Below the pieces are notes generated by a model that did no database searches, had not been told where the DNA came from, and saw nothing but the letters and a program-made list of their open reading frames with translations. Below are positions 31,579 to 43,500 of a stretch of DNA of 64,000 nucleotides, piece by piece. The DNA is from Gonapodya prolifera JEL478 (Eukaryota > Monoblepharomycota > Monoblepharidomycetes > Monoblepharidales > Gonapodyaceae): positions 248,001-312,000 of the forward strand of contig KQ965777.1 of NCBI GenBank assembly GCA_001574975.1, in the 5' to 3' direction. Each line of letters starts with the position of its first letter. Position 1 is the first letter of the stretch. The position numbers and the translations under genes are program-made.

Positions 31579-34500
31579 ATGTCTTCGTGCTTCGGCTGTT
31601 TCGAAGGAGACGCCGAAGCCCGGTCGCCGTTGACGACGAAGGAGCAGGAGCGATCTCGGACGATTTACTCACAGTCTGGGGGACATTTAAATACTCAGAA
31701 CCGGCTGTCGTGGGTTCGGCGCTCTGGCGATGGCGGGGAGAAAGTTAATGGAAGGGACGCCCAACTGATTTCCCGGCAGCCCAACAGGATTTCGAACATG
31801 AGCTTCTTGTGGAGGGAAAGCGCAGCCGAAATGGGGGATCTGTGTCGTCCAAAAAGCTATGCTAGCCAGTTCACGAAACGAGAGGACGAAGGTGAAGGGG
31901 CAGAAGACGGTGTTTCACAGAGCCTCACGTCGGACCGGTTTGGCACCGTGCAAAGCGTCGCAACAGAGTCGACGATATCGCTTGATGGGATTCCGTCAGA
32001 GAGGAACGGGGACGAGAGCCCGTCCCGAAGTTCAGCGGTGATTCACACGACTGCGGAAGCTCCTGCGGAGGACGGTTCCACTGCCAACTCCCCTTCGACC
32101 ATTGGCACCAAATACTTGCAATCATCGTCGCGTACTCGTGATCCGGTCATCATTCCTTCCCGCACACCTTCCGTCTCCCCGAACTCCCGGACAGGAAACG
32201 ACCTCTTCCGCCATCGAAGTTTCGGAGACTTCGGACCTTCTTCTCCTGTTCCCGTCTCGACCTACATTTCCAGGGTTCTTGGGGACACAGATCGCCAGCT
32301 ACCACGCACAATCAGGGAGAAGGGTCGCATCCCTCGAAATCACAGTCGGGAGCGGCGACCGTTTAGTGCTGTGTTCAGACCGGGCTCGCGCCTGTCGTCC
32401 GTATCTATGAGCAATTCACCCGAGTTTCCGTCGGAGTTATCTCGAAACATCTTTCCTGATTCGACTCACCCAACGCCGACATCTGTTCCTCGAATATCTG
32501 GGGAAGAGTCCAATAGAGCACTCCGCACTTCATCCGACAATGATTTCACGTGGTCCCACAAGAAAAACACAAATACTATCCCGGTGGACTTCTTGAAGAC
32601 GTGGTCGGATGCTGGTACCCCAGTCATGACCTCATCGTCCAGTAAACTGCGTCGAACTCGATCTGTACAGTCGCGCAACAGTGAAAGTGGCTCACTGGGG
32701 CGGTCATTGCATGGGCGCCACCGTACGGAAAGCAACAATGATGCAGATAGCGTTTCTCTTAAGACTTTTTCGAACTCGTCCTCCATCAACAACCTCAAAG
32801 CACTGTCGCAGTCTTCGTCCATTAACAATCTTAGAGTTATTGCGCGCTCGCTCACGGGAGGCTCAAACGATCCAAATGAAACGGAGCACACGTCGAATCT
32901 GATGTTTCCAGACTCAATTCGGAGAAGCACGTCACAGGACAGTTTCCGGAAAAGTTGGCTAAGCTTTTCAAGTAAAGAAACGACTGGAACCATAATCATA
33001 GAGAGAGCACCAATGGCCACTCCCGCGTTGCCTGTGGTATGTGTTTTCCACTCGCCATTCTTTCAAGAATATCAACGAACACTGACACCTTAATAGCCGC
33101 TATGGAAGGAAGGGTTGACGAAGGAGCAACGCGCAGGCTTGCTACTTTCACAGAAGGAGGAGGAGCGTCAAGGTTAGTTTCAAAGACTTCTCTTATTGTG
33201 ATGAACCTCATGTCCACCTCAAAACGCCACAGAGGTTATACATGAAATTGTCAGGACAGAAGGAGACTACTTGACAGACCTGCGACTACTATGCCATGTG
33301 AGTGATCTGACGACGGTGCGATAACAACGGGGATCTCACCAACACACCACATCAGCAATTTCGTAGGCCTATGGAACAGCTGAAAATCGTTTCGTCTGAG
33401 ACATGCGACGCGATATTTTCCAACATTGAAGCCTTGAAGCGACTGCACGAGGATTTGATGAAGGCGAGTCAATCATTCAGTAAGAGCACAGTGCAGCCCC
33501 GTAGAAAAACAGCGATGTATTTAGGCATTTCGAAGATCGAAATCCCGCCAGAATCCCGTAGTGCTCATGTTTGCCGATACTCTTCTGAACTTTCTCCCTC
33601 AGTTCTGTGTCTACGTTAAATATTTCTTCCATTACGGACGGGGTCTTGAAGTTCTACGGATGGAAAGTGAAAGATCGATTTCGCTGCGAAGATTTCTTGA
33701 GGTTCGTTTCAGGAATTTGGCGATGTAAATCTTCAGCGCTGACGGTCATCCTTCCGTTCATAGGAGCGAACTTCAAGCAGCTTCATGAAAAATTTGGATC
33801 TCGAGGCTTTTCTTCTGCGACCTGTTCAACGCTGTACGTCGTTGATTTTTGAGACACGTCAATTCACTCCCTAAAAAATCTAGCTCATGAAACAGTGACA
33901 AAATACCCCCTCCTGGCTCAAGTATGCGTTATTGCATAAAGAAACCCCCCGCCATACCTCTAATTGTTTCGTTTAGAATCTCCTCAAGAATACGCCATCA
34001 TCACATCCCGATTACCATGCAACTGTGCGACTTGCAGAGTGCTTGCGAGAACTCGTGACGTTTGTCAATAACAACGTCAAGTGGCTCGAAAATCAAGAAC
34101 AGTTGAAAACGTTGGACAGGCTCATGTCAACGGACAGCGTACGTGTGATCAAGATTCGAAAGCAACCGTGTGATGACCTATCGTTTGGCGATAGCTCTCG
34201 CTTGCAACCCCCACGAATCATATTCTGCGGAGAGGAAACCTCACGGTGCACGGCCCCCTTTCAAACCTCCCGCCATTACCGACGACCTCATCTCTACTGT
34301 CCGTTTCGGCACTCAGCTCACAGAATAAGGGCCGACGAGCCAAGAAATCACCCGATGCCACATGTTTTGTCCCAGATCAAATGTTGCATTGCGTGCTTCT
34401 CACGGACGCTCTTTTATTCACGGAGCCACTGACGGGTCGTGTTCGTGGTTCCGTTTCGGGAGTACCATCGTCTCACGGAAAGGGCTACATAAATGTGCTT

Positions 34501-35369
34501 CACAAGCTCTCCATCTTGGAGAAAGGTGTTGTGCATGTCACAAACGTCGAGAAGGTCGAGCCCCCGACAGGACCATTAGGGCTAGGCTTTGAAGACTCCC
34601 AGTCACGCTTTTGTAAGTAACTACGTGGACATCTCGATCTTGTGCCCTGAATGCTCATTTGTCACTTTGTCATCTTGTAGTATTCCGAGTGTCTTTCTGC
34701 CACACCAATTCGCAGTCGGTGGTTCTTGCTGCCAAGTCTAGCTCAGAGATGGAAGGGTGGATTGCATCACTCAAGAGTGCTGTGCAGCTTCACTGTACAG
34801 AGTCGAAAGGTCTGTTGACCATGATTCGAAACTCGCCGTTAAATGTGCACTAACTTGGCTGGTTTCCAACACCAGAGTCTCTCTACGACACTCTGCAAGA
34901 CTCTGCGCTCAAGCATGGCTGGAGCCTGTACGTCGAGTCGGCAAGTCAGGTGTTGCATAGGAACTCGACGTCGTCAATTTCGGATGCTGTCCGGGGGAGC
35001 TCCCGCTACGGAAGTCGCTCGCACTCGTGGGATCCTTCAAGTGTTCATGACAGCTTCACCGTCCTCGACGGTGGCCGACGAAGTTGGAGCATCGCATCAG
35101 CAGATCGAGAGCCTGAGCCTAGGGCCAGTGGATCCTTTCCCAGAAACATGGTGCGCCCGTCAGTGGACGGCTCCATTGATGAAAGTTCGAAACCTCCACG
35201 CATTGCGCGACCGCTTGAACTTCTGGAAAATCAATCACCGCTTTCCCCTGCGTCTCCGGCTAGTGTGGAGACACCGTCACCGTACAATCGGGCTTCGTGG
35301 TTTGAAATGGAGGCCGCTTCCTCCTCTGCTGGAAGCGCCGGTCCACCTGAAATTTCAACATCTGTATGA
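31579..35369 (+). CDS. Rho guanine nucleotide exchange factor (DH-PH)
   Basis: Activates Rho-family GTPases by GDP release. A long disordered Ser/Arg-rich N terminus of about 490 residues is encoded by the first exon (31579 to about 33032). The DH domain follows in many short exons: EVIHEIVRTEGDYLTDLRLL, QFRRPMEQLKIVSSETCDAI, SNIEALKRLHEDLMKA, NLDLEAFLLRPVQR (the conserved LxxFLLxPVQR-like helix), TKYPLLAQ, then a helix with NNNVKWLENQEQLKTLDRL. The PH domain spans about 34200-34800, with LHCVLLTDALLFTEP, an insertion loop, and SSSEMEGWIASLKSAVQ at its final helix. A Ser/Pro-rich tail runs to the TGA at 35367-35369. Exon borders between 33150 and 34100 are approximate. The target GTPase is not inferable. 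Confidence 0.88.
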
Positions 35370-35514
35370 CGCGTTTTTTATGCTTTCGCAGTTGCACTGC
35401 CATATATGATCAACCGATTTTTAATATTATTAAAATAATGACTGTGCAGCTGGGCTGTGGCCACGTAGGACCGCAGCAAACTTATTTTTGTAGTTCCATT
35501 TTCGCTCTAAAAAA

Positions 35515-36403
35515 ATGCCGAACAACAAAGTGAAATCGCTCGGGCATCTTTTGAAACCAAAGAAGAAGGCAAACCAGAAGAGTGATGGGAGCGCTCAACC
35601 ATCCGTCTCTTCCTCACACCCACTTTCACGGAAGCAGAATCAACTTCGTCGAGCTACACTCCGCCAGGACCGATTGCATACAGTGCGACACGACACTGAT
35701 GCCCGGAGGTCCGGGCTGGTGGACAAAATCTTGTGGTTCAAGTTTGCCTGTCCGTTGGTAGCCAAGGAAGCAGAGGACTTTGAGCGTTTGCGAGCGATTG
35801 GGCGGGAGTCGAACTCGACGCAACCTTCAGGAGCTGAGATGGAAATGGATAGGGAAGAGGCCGATTCGGAGAAGAAGGAGCGGACCAAGAACACATCTTC
35901 TGTCGATAACGTGACGGAGAGCCAGACGACTTTCTCGAAAGCTGATTTTCACGAGCTTGTCGACTCGTGAGTACACCTTGCGGTCTCTTTTAAATCAGAT
36001 GTGTCAACTGAACGCTTGTGCCAGTTACCTGCGTCGAAATGATGATGAAATTGCCGAACACGAGGCCAAGTCCTCGGGTCTTCATCGGACCGGTTCGAAA
36101 TCCAAACGACTTGACGCAATTGAGGCTATGAGAAAGAGAGAGTTCTCGGAATATGAGGGGATTGGGGGTCTAGGTGAGCTGGACACTTGTTTTGACGTTC
36201 CTGCGTTCATCGTCATCAAACATCTCGTTCAACAGAAGTGCCAGATCTACTCGACGCAAAGAATCGAAGTATTTTAGCGTAAGTTATGTGTCGTTGCTGG
36301 GTCGAACAATTCAATGACAAGCGCCTTTGAATCAATCAGACGGTGGAATGGCGACTTCAACTCCATTGGTCGTATTAAAATGACACGCTTGCGGTCTGCT
36401 TGA
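35515..36403 (+). CDS. TMA16: Translation machinery-associated protein 16
   Basis: Pre-60S ribosome biogenesis factor. The N terminus from 35515 is basic (MPNNKVKSLGHLLKPKKK). The family signature HPLSRKQNQLRRATLRQDRL is next, then an acidic linker. The second exon reads YLRRNDDEIAEHEAKSSG with SKSKRLDAIEAMRKREFSEY. Two small final exons are recovered by splicing: EVPDLLDAKNRSILA (near 36236-36280) and RWNGDFNSIGRIKMTRLRSA to the TGA at 36401-36403. The closing WNGDFNSIGRIKMTRL matches the conserved TMA16 end. The linker between the two halves is longer than in yeast. Confidence 0.88.
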
Positions 36404-36533
36404 GTATTTCATCCAATTCCTAATACATACCGATACCATTTGCGTGCTTGACTGTTTGCTTGGATCTTCTCCACGGGTAAATTCGTGGCCACAAAGACCA
36501 CAGACTTTGGGCGAGGGTCATCATAATATAAAC

Positions 36534-39128
36534 ATGGCCAGACCCTCAACGCCCACAACCATGGCCTCGATCACCCGCGTCACTGCTGCTGCTGCGACGG
36601 TTCTGTCTGCCGGCCTGCTCGCGGTCGGCGGCCGAATGTTGTTGTCCAAGCAATCCACGGGGGAGGAGCCGGTCGATGCCACCCCAATAGACGGCGAGGG
36701 AGCGAAGCAAGAGCCAACTTTCGAGCGAAAAGGGCGTAAGTAAATCGCAATCGACCCCAATCTCACGTTCTCGCAATCTACTCAACCTCAAATATCACGT
36801 TCATCACAGAAATTTGGAATTACGAGACAGGCTCATGGGAAGATACAGACACAGCGGAGGAAAGCCAAGAGAAAGACGAAACGCCAAGCTATATTCGCTT
36901 TTCAATTCTCTCCCGGGTTCGGGATGGTAAAAAGACGATTTTGTGAGTGCATTTTCTGCGAAATCGTCCCTCGTTCTCCCTATTCAGACGTCAAATCATC
37001 ACTAGCATATCCAACATAAGCAAAGCATTGCATCGTTCCTTGGTCGATGTCCTTCCTGAGAACGAAGAGTTGCACGAGGACGACCCCGTCGTGGCCGCCG
37101 AAGAAATTCTACGCTGTTATTACCCTCTCAACAGGCTCGTTGATCGGCTGGAGAAGGAGAACGGTGACGATAATGAGAAGGAAGTGGCATCGAGCTCGTC
37201 CGAATCCACTCTTGGAGATTCCTCGTCTGATCAACTCGTCGACACGCGGCTTCTCTTGAAGTTTCTTGACGAGGAGTTTACCTCGGTGACAAGCAAACTG
37301 CAGCGTATTCTTGCTCAAAACTCTATCTCATACCGACTGCTCCCCCACATCTTCCAACGTGGAACAGAGGTTTACTACATGGATTGCATGACGGACTCGC
37401 CCGAAGCTGGAATTGTGGTTTCCACGTCTTTTGAGCAGGGCTGGGGTGACACGCCCCCTCGTTTTGAAGTCAAGTTGAAATGTGTCAACTACGCTGGCGA
37501 TGGAGTGTTCGTTCCCGTGATGACGACGCGAGCAATCAGGGAATTCGATAAGCTGCGGAAAATTGCTACCGTGAGTTCTGTCTCCTGCCACGTTGTCACA
37601 GTCGGTCGTAAGATTCACCTCGCTTGCTCGCTTCGCTACAGCTACCTGTCGTTCCACTGCAGTATGGGTCTCCTTCATTGAAGCAAGAACTCACAACGCG
37701 AGGTCTTAAATTCGTCGAGCTTCTTGGCGGCAAAATCTTGGAGCGCTCCAAGTTTTCCTCCTCCGATGAGGAGGGGCCTGACACTTTCGTGGAGGTCCAG
37801 GATCTGAAGTCGCTCTTTGGACCAAAATATCTGCACTATGACGGCGCTTTGATTCTGCCACGCATGCGAATTCCAGCCACCGGAAGAGCAATGGTTGATA
37901 CCGAGAATTACTATCGGTGGGGTTTCTGCTCTCTTATCTGCTGTGATCACGAGTTTCTGACCCACAGCAATTAGTCAAAACCCTTCCGACAGTCCCCCGA
38001 GCCGGAGCTATGGATACGGCAACAACGACGGCGACGATGTGAACGACGAGGACATGATGGGAGGTGTGTGGGAGGACTCGCTCTTCCTGTGTCCGTCCAC
38101 TGTCGTTGGATTCGCATTTGCGGCCAAGCGGTGGGGCAGGATGTACGTCGACAAGTTCCAGCCCATTGAGTTCGACGATATGGCGTACGAGGGGCTGGTT
38201 CTGGACGAGGATACTAAGGACATGATTAAAGGATTGGTGCAGCACGGAGTTGGGTCCGGTATAAAGGACTTGATCTCTGGTAAAGGGGTTGGGACCATTT
38301 TCCTCCTTCACGGGAACCCCGGGATGGGCAAAACGCTCACGGCGGAAGGTATGTGTTCTGTTTTCTTTGACCTATGGCCTTGCGTACGATTTCAATTGCT
38401 CTATCACAGCCGTTGCCGAGTTGCTCCACAAACCACTGTATAGCGTCACGGTGGGCGAACTGGGAACCGATGCGTCCACTCTCGAGTATCAGCTCTCTGA
38501 TGGTAAGTGGAACGGTTCTCTCTAGTTCTGTTTCGCCGGGTTAAACACGTGTGACGTAGTGCTCAAAATCGCGAGCTCATGGAAAGCTGTCCTCCTTCTG
38601 GACGAGGCCGACGTCTTCCTCGAGCGTCGGAACTCTGCTGACGTTCACAGAAACGCCATGGTGAGTGTGTGACGTTTGTGAGTTGGCACACACACCGCAA
38701 CCAAGCTCATATATTGCGCACGAAACTAGGTTGGAATCTTCCTCCGACTGCTCGAGTACCACCAAGGTATCCTCTTCCTCACCACCAACCGGATCGCCTC
38801 CTTCGACCCCGCCTTCGCATCTCGAATCAACGTGGCCCTCAAGTACGACGACCTGCAAGTCGCCGCGCGCACGACCATTTGGCGTCGGTGCCTTCAAAAC
38901 GTGTGCGGAGCTGAGTCGACGGAGTTCTCGGACTCGGACCTTGCGAACCTCGCGGCGGCCGAGCTGAACGGGCGGCAGATCCGGAGTATCGTCAAGACGG
39001 CAAAGTGCATCGCCACGAGCAAGGGTGTGGAGCTGGGGATGCGCCACGTCAATATCGTGCTGGGCGTGGCGGATAAGTTCACGCGGGATTTGAAAAAGGC
39101 GGAGGAGGAGGCAAAACAAGTCGTTTAG
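36534..39128 (+). CDS. AAA-type ATPase with large N-terminal region
   Basis: Single AAA+ ATPase of a fungal family with a long uncharacterised N-terminal region. N terminus from 36534: a hydrophobic Ala-rich segment (VTAAAATVLSAGLLAVGGRML), a possible membrane anchor or mitochondrial signal. The middle region contains RVRDGKKTIL and SNISKALHRSLVDVLP (a pattern of the DUF7025-like regions in fungal AAA proteins), then GLVLDEDTKDMIKGLVQ. Walker A is FLLHGNPGMGKTLTAE (about 38300-38350), Walker B VLLLDEADVFLERR (about 38585-38630), sensor 1 ILFLTTNRIASFDPAFASRI, and the Arg finger region follows. The C-terminal helices end at the TAG at 39126-39128. About ten exons. The substrate is unknown. It could act on membranes if the N-terminal segment is truly an anchor. 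Confidence 0.85.
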
Positions 39129-39250
39129 ATATATGTTACAGTTTTATCGCCATTAATGTTCGTTTCACCAGCTTGTTTATTCATTATAATGAAAGACGTT
39201 GTCCTTTTCTCGTCGTCATCCACGCCTACTCATACTCCTGCTCACGCGCA

Positions 39251-40502
39251 TCATAAACGAAACACGGGTCGTTTCTCCTCGTCAAAATTCAAACTCCGAA
39301 CGTATGACATTTCCGCGTAGTTTGTCGCGGTGGCAATGGCGGGATTCTTGGTCTCTGATTCGGGCTTCATCTTGAGCAAGATTCGGTGTCGGTCGGAGAC
39401 GCGGCCGCCGGGGATGTCGCTCGCTTCCGAGTACAGAGGGTCGCCGGGTAGGGCAATGACTTTGGAACGTCGCGAGAGGGATTTGAATGTTATTCGAGAG
39501 GATTTTAATGGAATGTAATTCAACTTTCGAGGCAGAATCACAAGTGCAAGAAGAGGTTGACCCACCTGTACTTCCAGGCGCGTCCACGTAAAACTCCGGA
39601 CAGCACGGCGTCGTTTCGAACGCCGATCGCAGGAGGGGCTGGTCCCTGCGAACATAGGCGCGCAGCTGCTCCACTTTGGGGAACCGCTGGTGCAGTTCGG
39701 CGAGTTGGGCGAATTGTGGGTCAATCAGGCTGATTTCCCCGCGGGCGAAGGCGTCCATTGCTTCCTCTTTGCGCGCGTTGTTTATTTGCGTACAAAGGGT
39801 GGTGGGTGTTGGTTGGTAATTGACAACAGGAGGGACTGCGAGCATACACTCACTTGGAGTCAGCCAGCGCAATCCAATGATTTCGGTCCCGTCTGCCGAT
39901 GCCCGCTCCTTGATGCGCGAAATGACTTCGTCGGTTGTCTCCGGGAGGACTGCAAGAAAGAACTTGACGTCGAATCTGCGCGGTGTTTCCTTTGGCGTGA
40001 TCCAATTCGACCACCACGCCAGTGCTGCCGTGAGTGGAACCGCACCGCTCTCCTGGCACATGTCGAGAAACGCAGACGAATCCGCGTGCGAGCGTTTCCG
40101 CCACTCCACAATGTCTTGCTTTTTCCACCGCTTCTCGGGGTTCGAGAGGATCAGCACGCCGACTTCTTCAAACGTTTCCCGGATCGCCGCGAGGGCGTGT
40201 TTCAGAATCCGTTTGGGAAATGCGTCTGGTCGGTACTCGTTTGCAGCACGTTGTAGCAACGGTTCCCATCGAGAGTCGGCATCCACGGGCTCGACGCGGC
40301 CTCCTGGGAACACCGTGAGGCCACCGAATTGTCCACGAGATGACCTCTGGATGAGCAGCACTTTGTAGTCCGCATCGTTGTCGGAAAGCGCTTCGCCAGC
40401 CGGGCGCGGTGCGACGATGATGAGAGAAGCAGCGTCGCCCGGAACGACGGGATTCTGCGCGGTTCCGCGTGCGCGACGGACGCCGGGAACGAGCGGCGCC
40501 AT
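39251..40502 (-). CDS. NUDT19-like Nudix hydrolase (acyl-CoA diphosphatase type)
   Basis: Predicted to hydrolyse CoA or acyl-CoA diphosphate bonds. The start at 40502 (MAPLVPGVRRARG) is chosen because the frame upstream lacks an ATG. The N-terminal half contains VLLIQRSSRGQFGGLTVFPG. The Nudix box is split: GGRVEPVDAD, an insertion of about 40 residues, then AAIRETFEEVGVLIL supplying REXXEEXG. Such an insertion is a known feature of NUDT19. A WWSNWITPKETPRRFDVKFF segment, also typical of NUDT19, follows. Introns: one ends near 39820 and one spans about 39567-39464, joining GST to VIALPGDPLYSE (a nearer AG would shift the frame). Mammalian NUDT19 ends in a peroxisomal signal; this one ends FRL, which is not a canonical PTS1. 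It diverges from the agmatinase gene. Confidence 0.87.
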
Positions 40503-40581
40503 TGTAATGTAAAGTGTACGAAGGGAAGGGTGCGGAACCAAACGGCAGAATGGTGCCGAAATAGCCTAAATGTTCAACCCC

Positions 40582-40623
40582 CACGTGACTTGCACTCGTT
40601 GGAGATCGGACTGCTGCCACGTG
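40582..40623. promoter_or_regulatory. Paired CACGTG (E-box) sites
   Basis: Two perfect CACGTG palindromes 36 bp apart (40582-40587 and 40618-40623) in the promoter of the NUDT19-like gene. This hexamer is the core site of fungal bHLH factors of the Pho4/Cbf1/USF kind. Occupancy is inference. Confidence 0.4.
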
Positions 40624-40934
40624 CACGCGTTAGCAAGTCTAGACTGAAAATGAGAGCAATGCAAAGATTCGCTGTGGTGGTTGGTGACGGTGGTGGACAC
40701 ATGTAGCTTCCTCTGGTGGTCCGTGGAGGGAAATTCTGGGTCTTAAGCCGTTGTTGCGCAATGCGAATTCAATTTTGCTGCTGCATATACATGGCGAACG
40801 TGTTACCAAGTATACATCAACTCCGCACGTGTTTGTGTGGTGACAAGCGGAGACAACCGGGCCGGGGGAATGAGCATACAGGATTGAGGCAACAGTTCTA
40901 ATTAATACGAATCGACGACTCCCGGTCTGTTGCT

Positions 40935-40941
40935 TATAAAA
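40935..40941 (+). promoter_or_regulatory. TATA box of the agmatinase-like gene
   Basis: TATAAAA at this position is 132 bp upstream of the chosen start codon at 41073, a plausible distance for a short leader, in otherwise non-coding sequence. Confidence 0.5.
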
Positions 40942-41072
40942 TAGACTTCAAAAAGCTCGATTGAGGGCGTTTTGACGGCCCGATGAGTGGCCAAACCAAG
41001 ACTACACAGCACTCTCCAATCGCGATCCCAACAACGTTTCGCAGGTGCCAACCACGTCTGCGCTTCACCGCC

Positions 41073-43023
41073 ATGCAATTCATGCTCAAAGCCCTCGCGC
41101 TCGGGGCGATCGCCGCACTGCCCGCCAGCGGTCTTCCTGTTGGAGCGTTGACGGACCCGACGCACCCGACGTTCGACACCATGCAGCGACCCATGTTCGA
41201 GTTTGCAGGAATCCCGACGTTCGCACACACTCCCTACGTTACGTCGTGCTTCAAGTCGTTCGATAAGGACGCGGACGCGCACAAGTTGATTGCCCTTGGA
41301 GCGGCTGCTGCTGAGAAACATTCGGACGCGCAGAAGCACGTTGGGACGGCCAAGGCAGACGCCAAGACCGTTATTGAGAACCTACTGTACCCCAAGTTTG
41401 ACATCGCGGTGGTGGGGATTCCATTCGGTGAGGGAGTTAGCTACCCGTTCGACGTTCTGCCCATCCTAGGATTGGTTCTCCCCACAACATACTGACGAAT
41501 GCATCGTTCCCAATTGCCGCACTCACAGATACGTCGGTGACGTACCGCCCTGGAGCTCGATTCGGTCCGCGGGGCATTCGTGGAGCGAGCATGAGATTGT
41601 CGCTCAACTTTGTAGGTTCAAACTTCACAACCACATATTATCATTACATTGAAAGACCTTGACCACAATTGGATCCACATCTCCACTTTACTTTTGCCGA
41701 CTTTCGACCAGGCCCACGACCCTCTTCTCGACGTGAACCCGCTGAGCAGTTGGGCGACCATCGTCGACTGCGGAGATGTGCCAGCGGCCTACTCTGATAA
41801 CGCAGTGGCTATTGCGCAAATGGAGGCGTACCTCTCAGAGGTTGTCGCACGCAAAACGGCGGATCCCGAGGCGAGCCCGGATTGGACCAAGGTGGGTTTT
41901 CATCAGGCGACTCGCTGCCGGTTGCCGGTTACCGGCTGTCGGCTGTCCGCACGCACGCACAACGTCCTGGTATCAATTATACATCTGCTTGATAGGGCCA
42001 CCCAAGAGTCGTCACCCTCGGAGGAGACCACACGATCGTCCTTCCCATTCTGCGTGCCCTCCACAAGATCCACGGCAAGAGCTTCCACGGTGAGTACTCC
42101 AAACCTTTGATCTGCCGTCCTTCTTCTTTACTTAATCAAGACACCCTGTCTGTCGCCACAACAAAAGTCATCCACTTCGACAGCCACATGGACACCTGGG
42201 AGCCCTCCTCGCTCGGCGGGTCCGAGTCCGGGGACGACGCCAAGTCGGGCCAAACCGAGAGCAACCCATACCCTCGCGTCACGTCCTCTGCCATGCTGGG
42301 TCTGAACCACGGCACGCCGCTTTGGCACGCGGCCAAGGAGGGTCTGTTCGAGATGGACGGGCGCAACCTCCACGTCGGGCTCAGGGGAAAGCTCGTGGAC
42401 ATGGGCGACTACGCGACGGACGACTCGGTGGGGTTCAAGAGGATCCACGCGGCGGATATTGACACGCTGGGCGTCAAGGGCGTGATTGAGAGGATTGTGG
42501 AGGTCGTGTCGGGGGGGAACACGGATGAGGTGCCGCTTGTGTATATTTCACTGGACATTGATGTGCTGGATCCAGCCTTTGCACCCGGTAAGCTGCCGCC
42601 TGCCACCGACATGAAATGTTGAGCCGCGTGAATCTGAGCCGCTGCTGTTTCCAGCTACCGGAACTCCAGAAATCGGCGGGTGGTCCACGAGGGAGCTCAA
42701 GTCTATTATTCGTGGTCTCCAAGGACGATTGAGAGTAATCGGTGCTGATGTCGTCGAGGTGCGTTGTTTTTTGCAGCTTTTGTGTTCGAGATTTCGAAGC
42801 AAGCACCTCATTCCAAAACACACAGGTAGCCCCTGCTTACGAGTAAGTTTTACGCTTTGATTTTTAGGTCAAACCGTTTGTGAACTCTCTGTCTCTGCAA
42901 TGCAGCACTGTGGCTGAACAGACCACGTTGGCTGCCGCAGAGGTGGCTTACGAGTTTGTGAATCTTATGATTACAGACATAAAGGAAGTCGCTGGGAAGA
43001 AGAAGGCGCGGGGTGAATTGTGA
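41073..43023 (+). CDS. Agmatinase-like ureohydrolase with signal peptide
   Basis: Binuclear manganese ureohydrolase, probably cleaving agmatine or a related guanidino compound to urea plus amine. The start at 41073 gives a signal peptide ([20 protein letters not shown]); an in-frame ATG at 40983 would hide it. Exon 1 ends at 41427 and joins to [18 protein letters not shown], the conserved substrate-loop region. Metal ligands: GGDHTIVLP (His), [11 protein letters not shown] (DxHxD) and [15 protein letters not shown] (DxD), the last split from [18 protein letters not shown] by an intron. The final exons give [13 protein letters not shown] and a stop at 43021-43023. Arginase usually has a different ending, so agmatinase or guanidinobutyrase is favoured. 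A secreted or vacuolar form fits fungal agmatinase-like proteins with signal peptides. Confidence 0.9.
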
Positions 43024-43500
43024 ATATTCGTGACGAAACACCGAAATGAAATGAGGCTTGCTTTGTCACGTGCTCCGCCCCAAAACCCCGCGGATAAAAG
43101 CGCAAGCCGACATTCCATCCAAGCAAGCCATTTTCTGTTGCACCTATGTCTTGTAAGTATCGATCGCTCCTGGCCTATACGGAGGAAGGCTGGTAGGCGG
43201 CTTCGTGCCTCACAGAAGTTGCCTCTTGTGATTGCGGTTCAACTGTTGTTGTTTGCTGATGACTTGAATCACTCTTCGCTCCCACCCTCTCCCACTTCAC
43301 GTTTTGCACCTTACAATTCATTCTCTTCTCGTGATGCCCTCGGCTGCTGTCGATGGACTGTCCACGCATGATGATGCCGACAATCATCCTGTGGCGACCC
43401 GTTTTGCATCCACCGTCTATCGACCCTGGCATCTTGCGCTAATAGACGGTCAAACGAGTACGTAGCGACGCGAACTGCACCCGATTCGTCTGTTGCGAAT
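43024..43500. other. Leader/promoter of the CipC-like gene
   Basis: About 480 bp. It holds a CACGTG at 43067-43072, a GATAAAAG element near 43093, an ATGTCTTGTAAGT string at about 43147 that could be a tiny first exon with a donor, and a 9-bp inverted repeat (43412-43420/43442-43450). Whether the gene has an upstream exon could not be settled. Confidence 0.45.

Larger units (their letters stand above)
40503..41072. other. Divergent promoter region
   Basis: About 570 bp between NUDT19-like (-) and agmatinase-like (+) genes. It contains two CACGTG hexamers at 40582-40587 and 40618-40623, 80-120 bp upstream of the NUDT19-like start, and a TATA box at 40935-40941 facing the agmatinase gene. No coding exon was recognised. 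Confidence 0.6.

Noticed and set aside
41900-41960. GCCGGT/ACCGGC repeats in an agmatinase intron considered as a third hairpin-family copy
   Set aside because: They share none of the diagnostic blocks (TAAGYGC, TCCGCCGGAGG, GCGGAGCGA), and the intron is of ordinary length.
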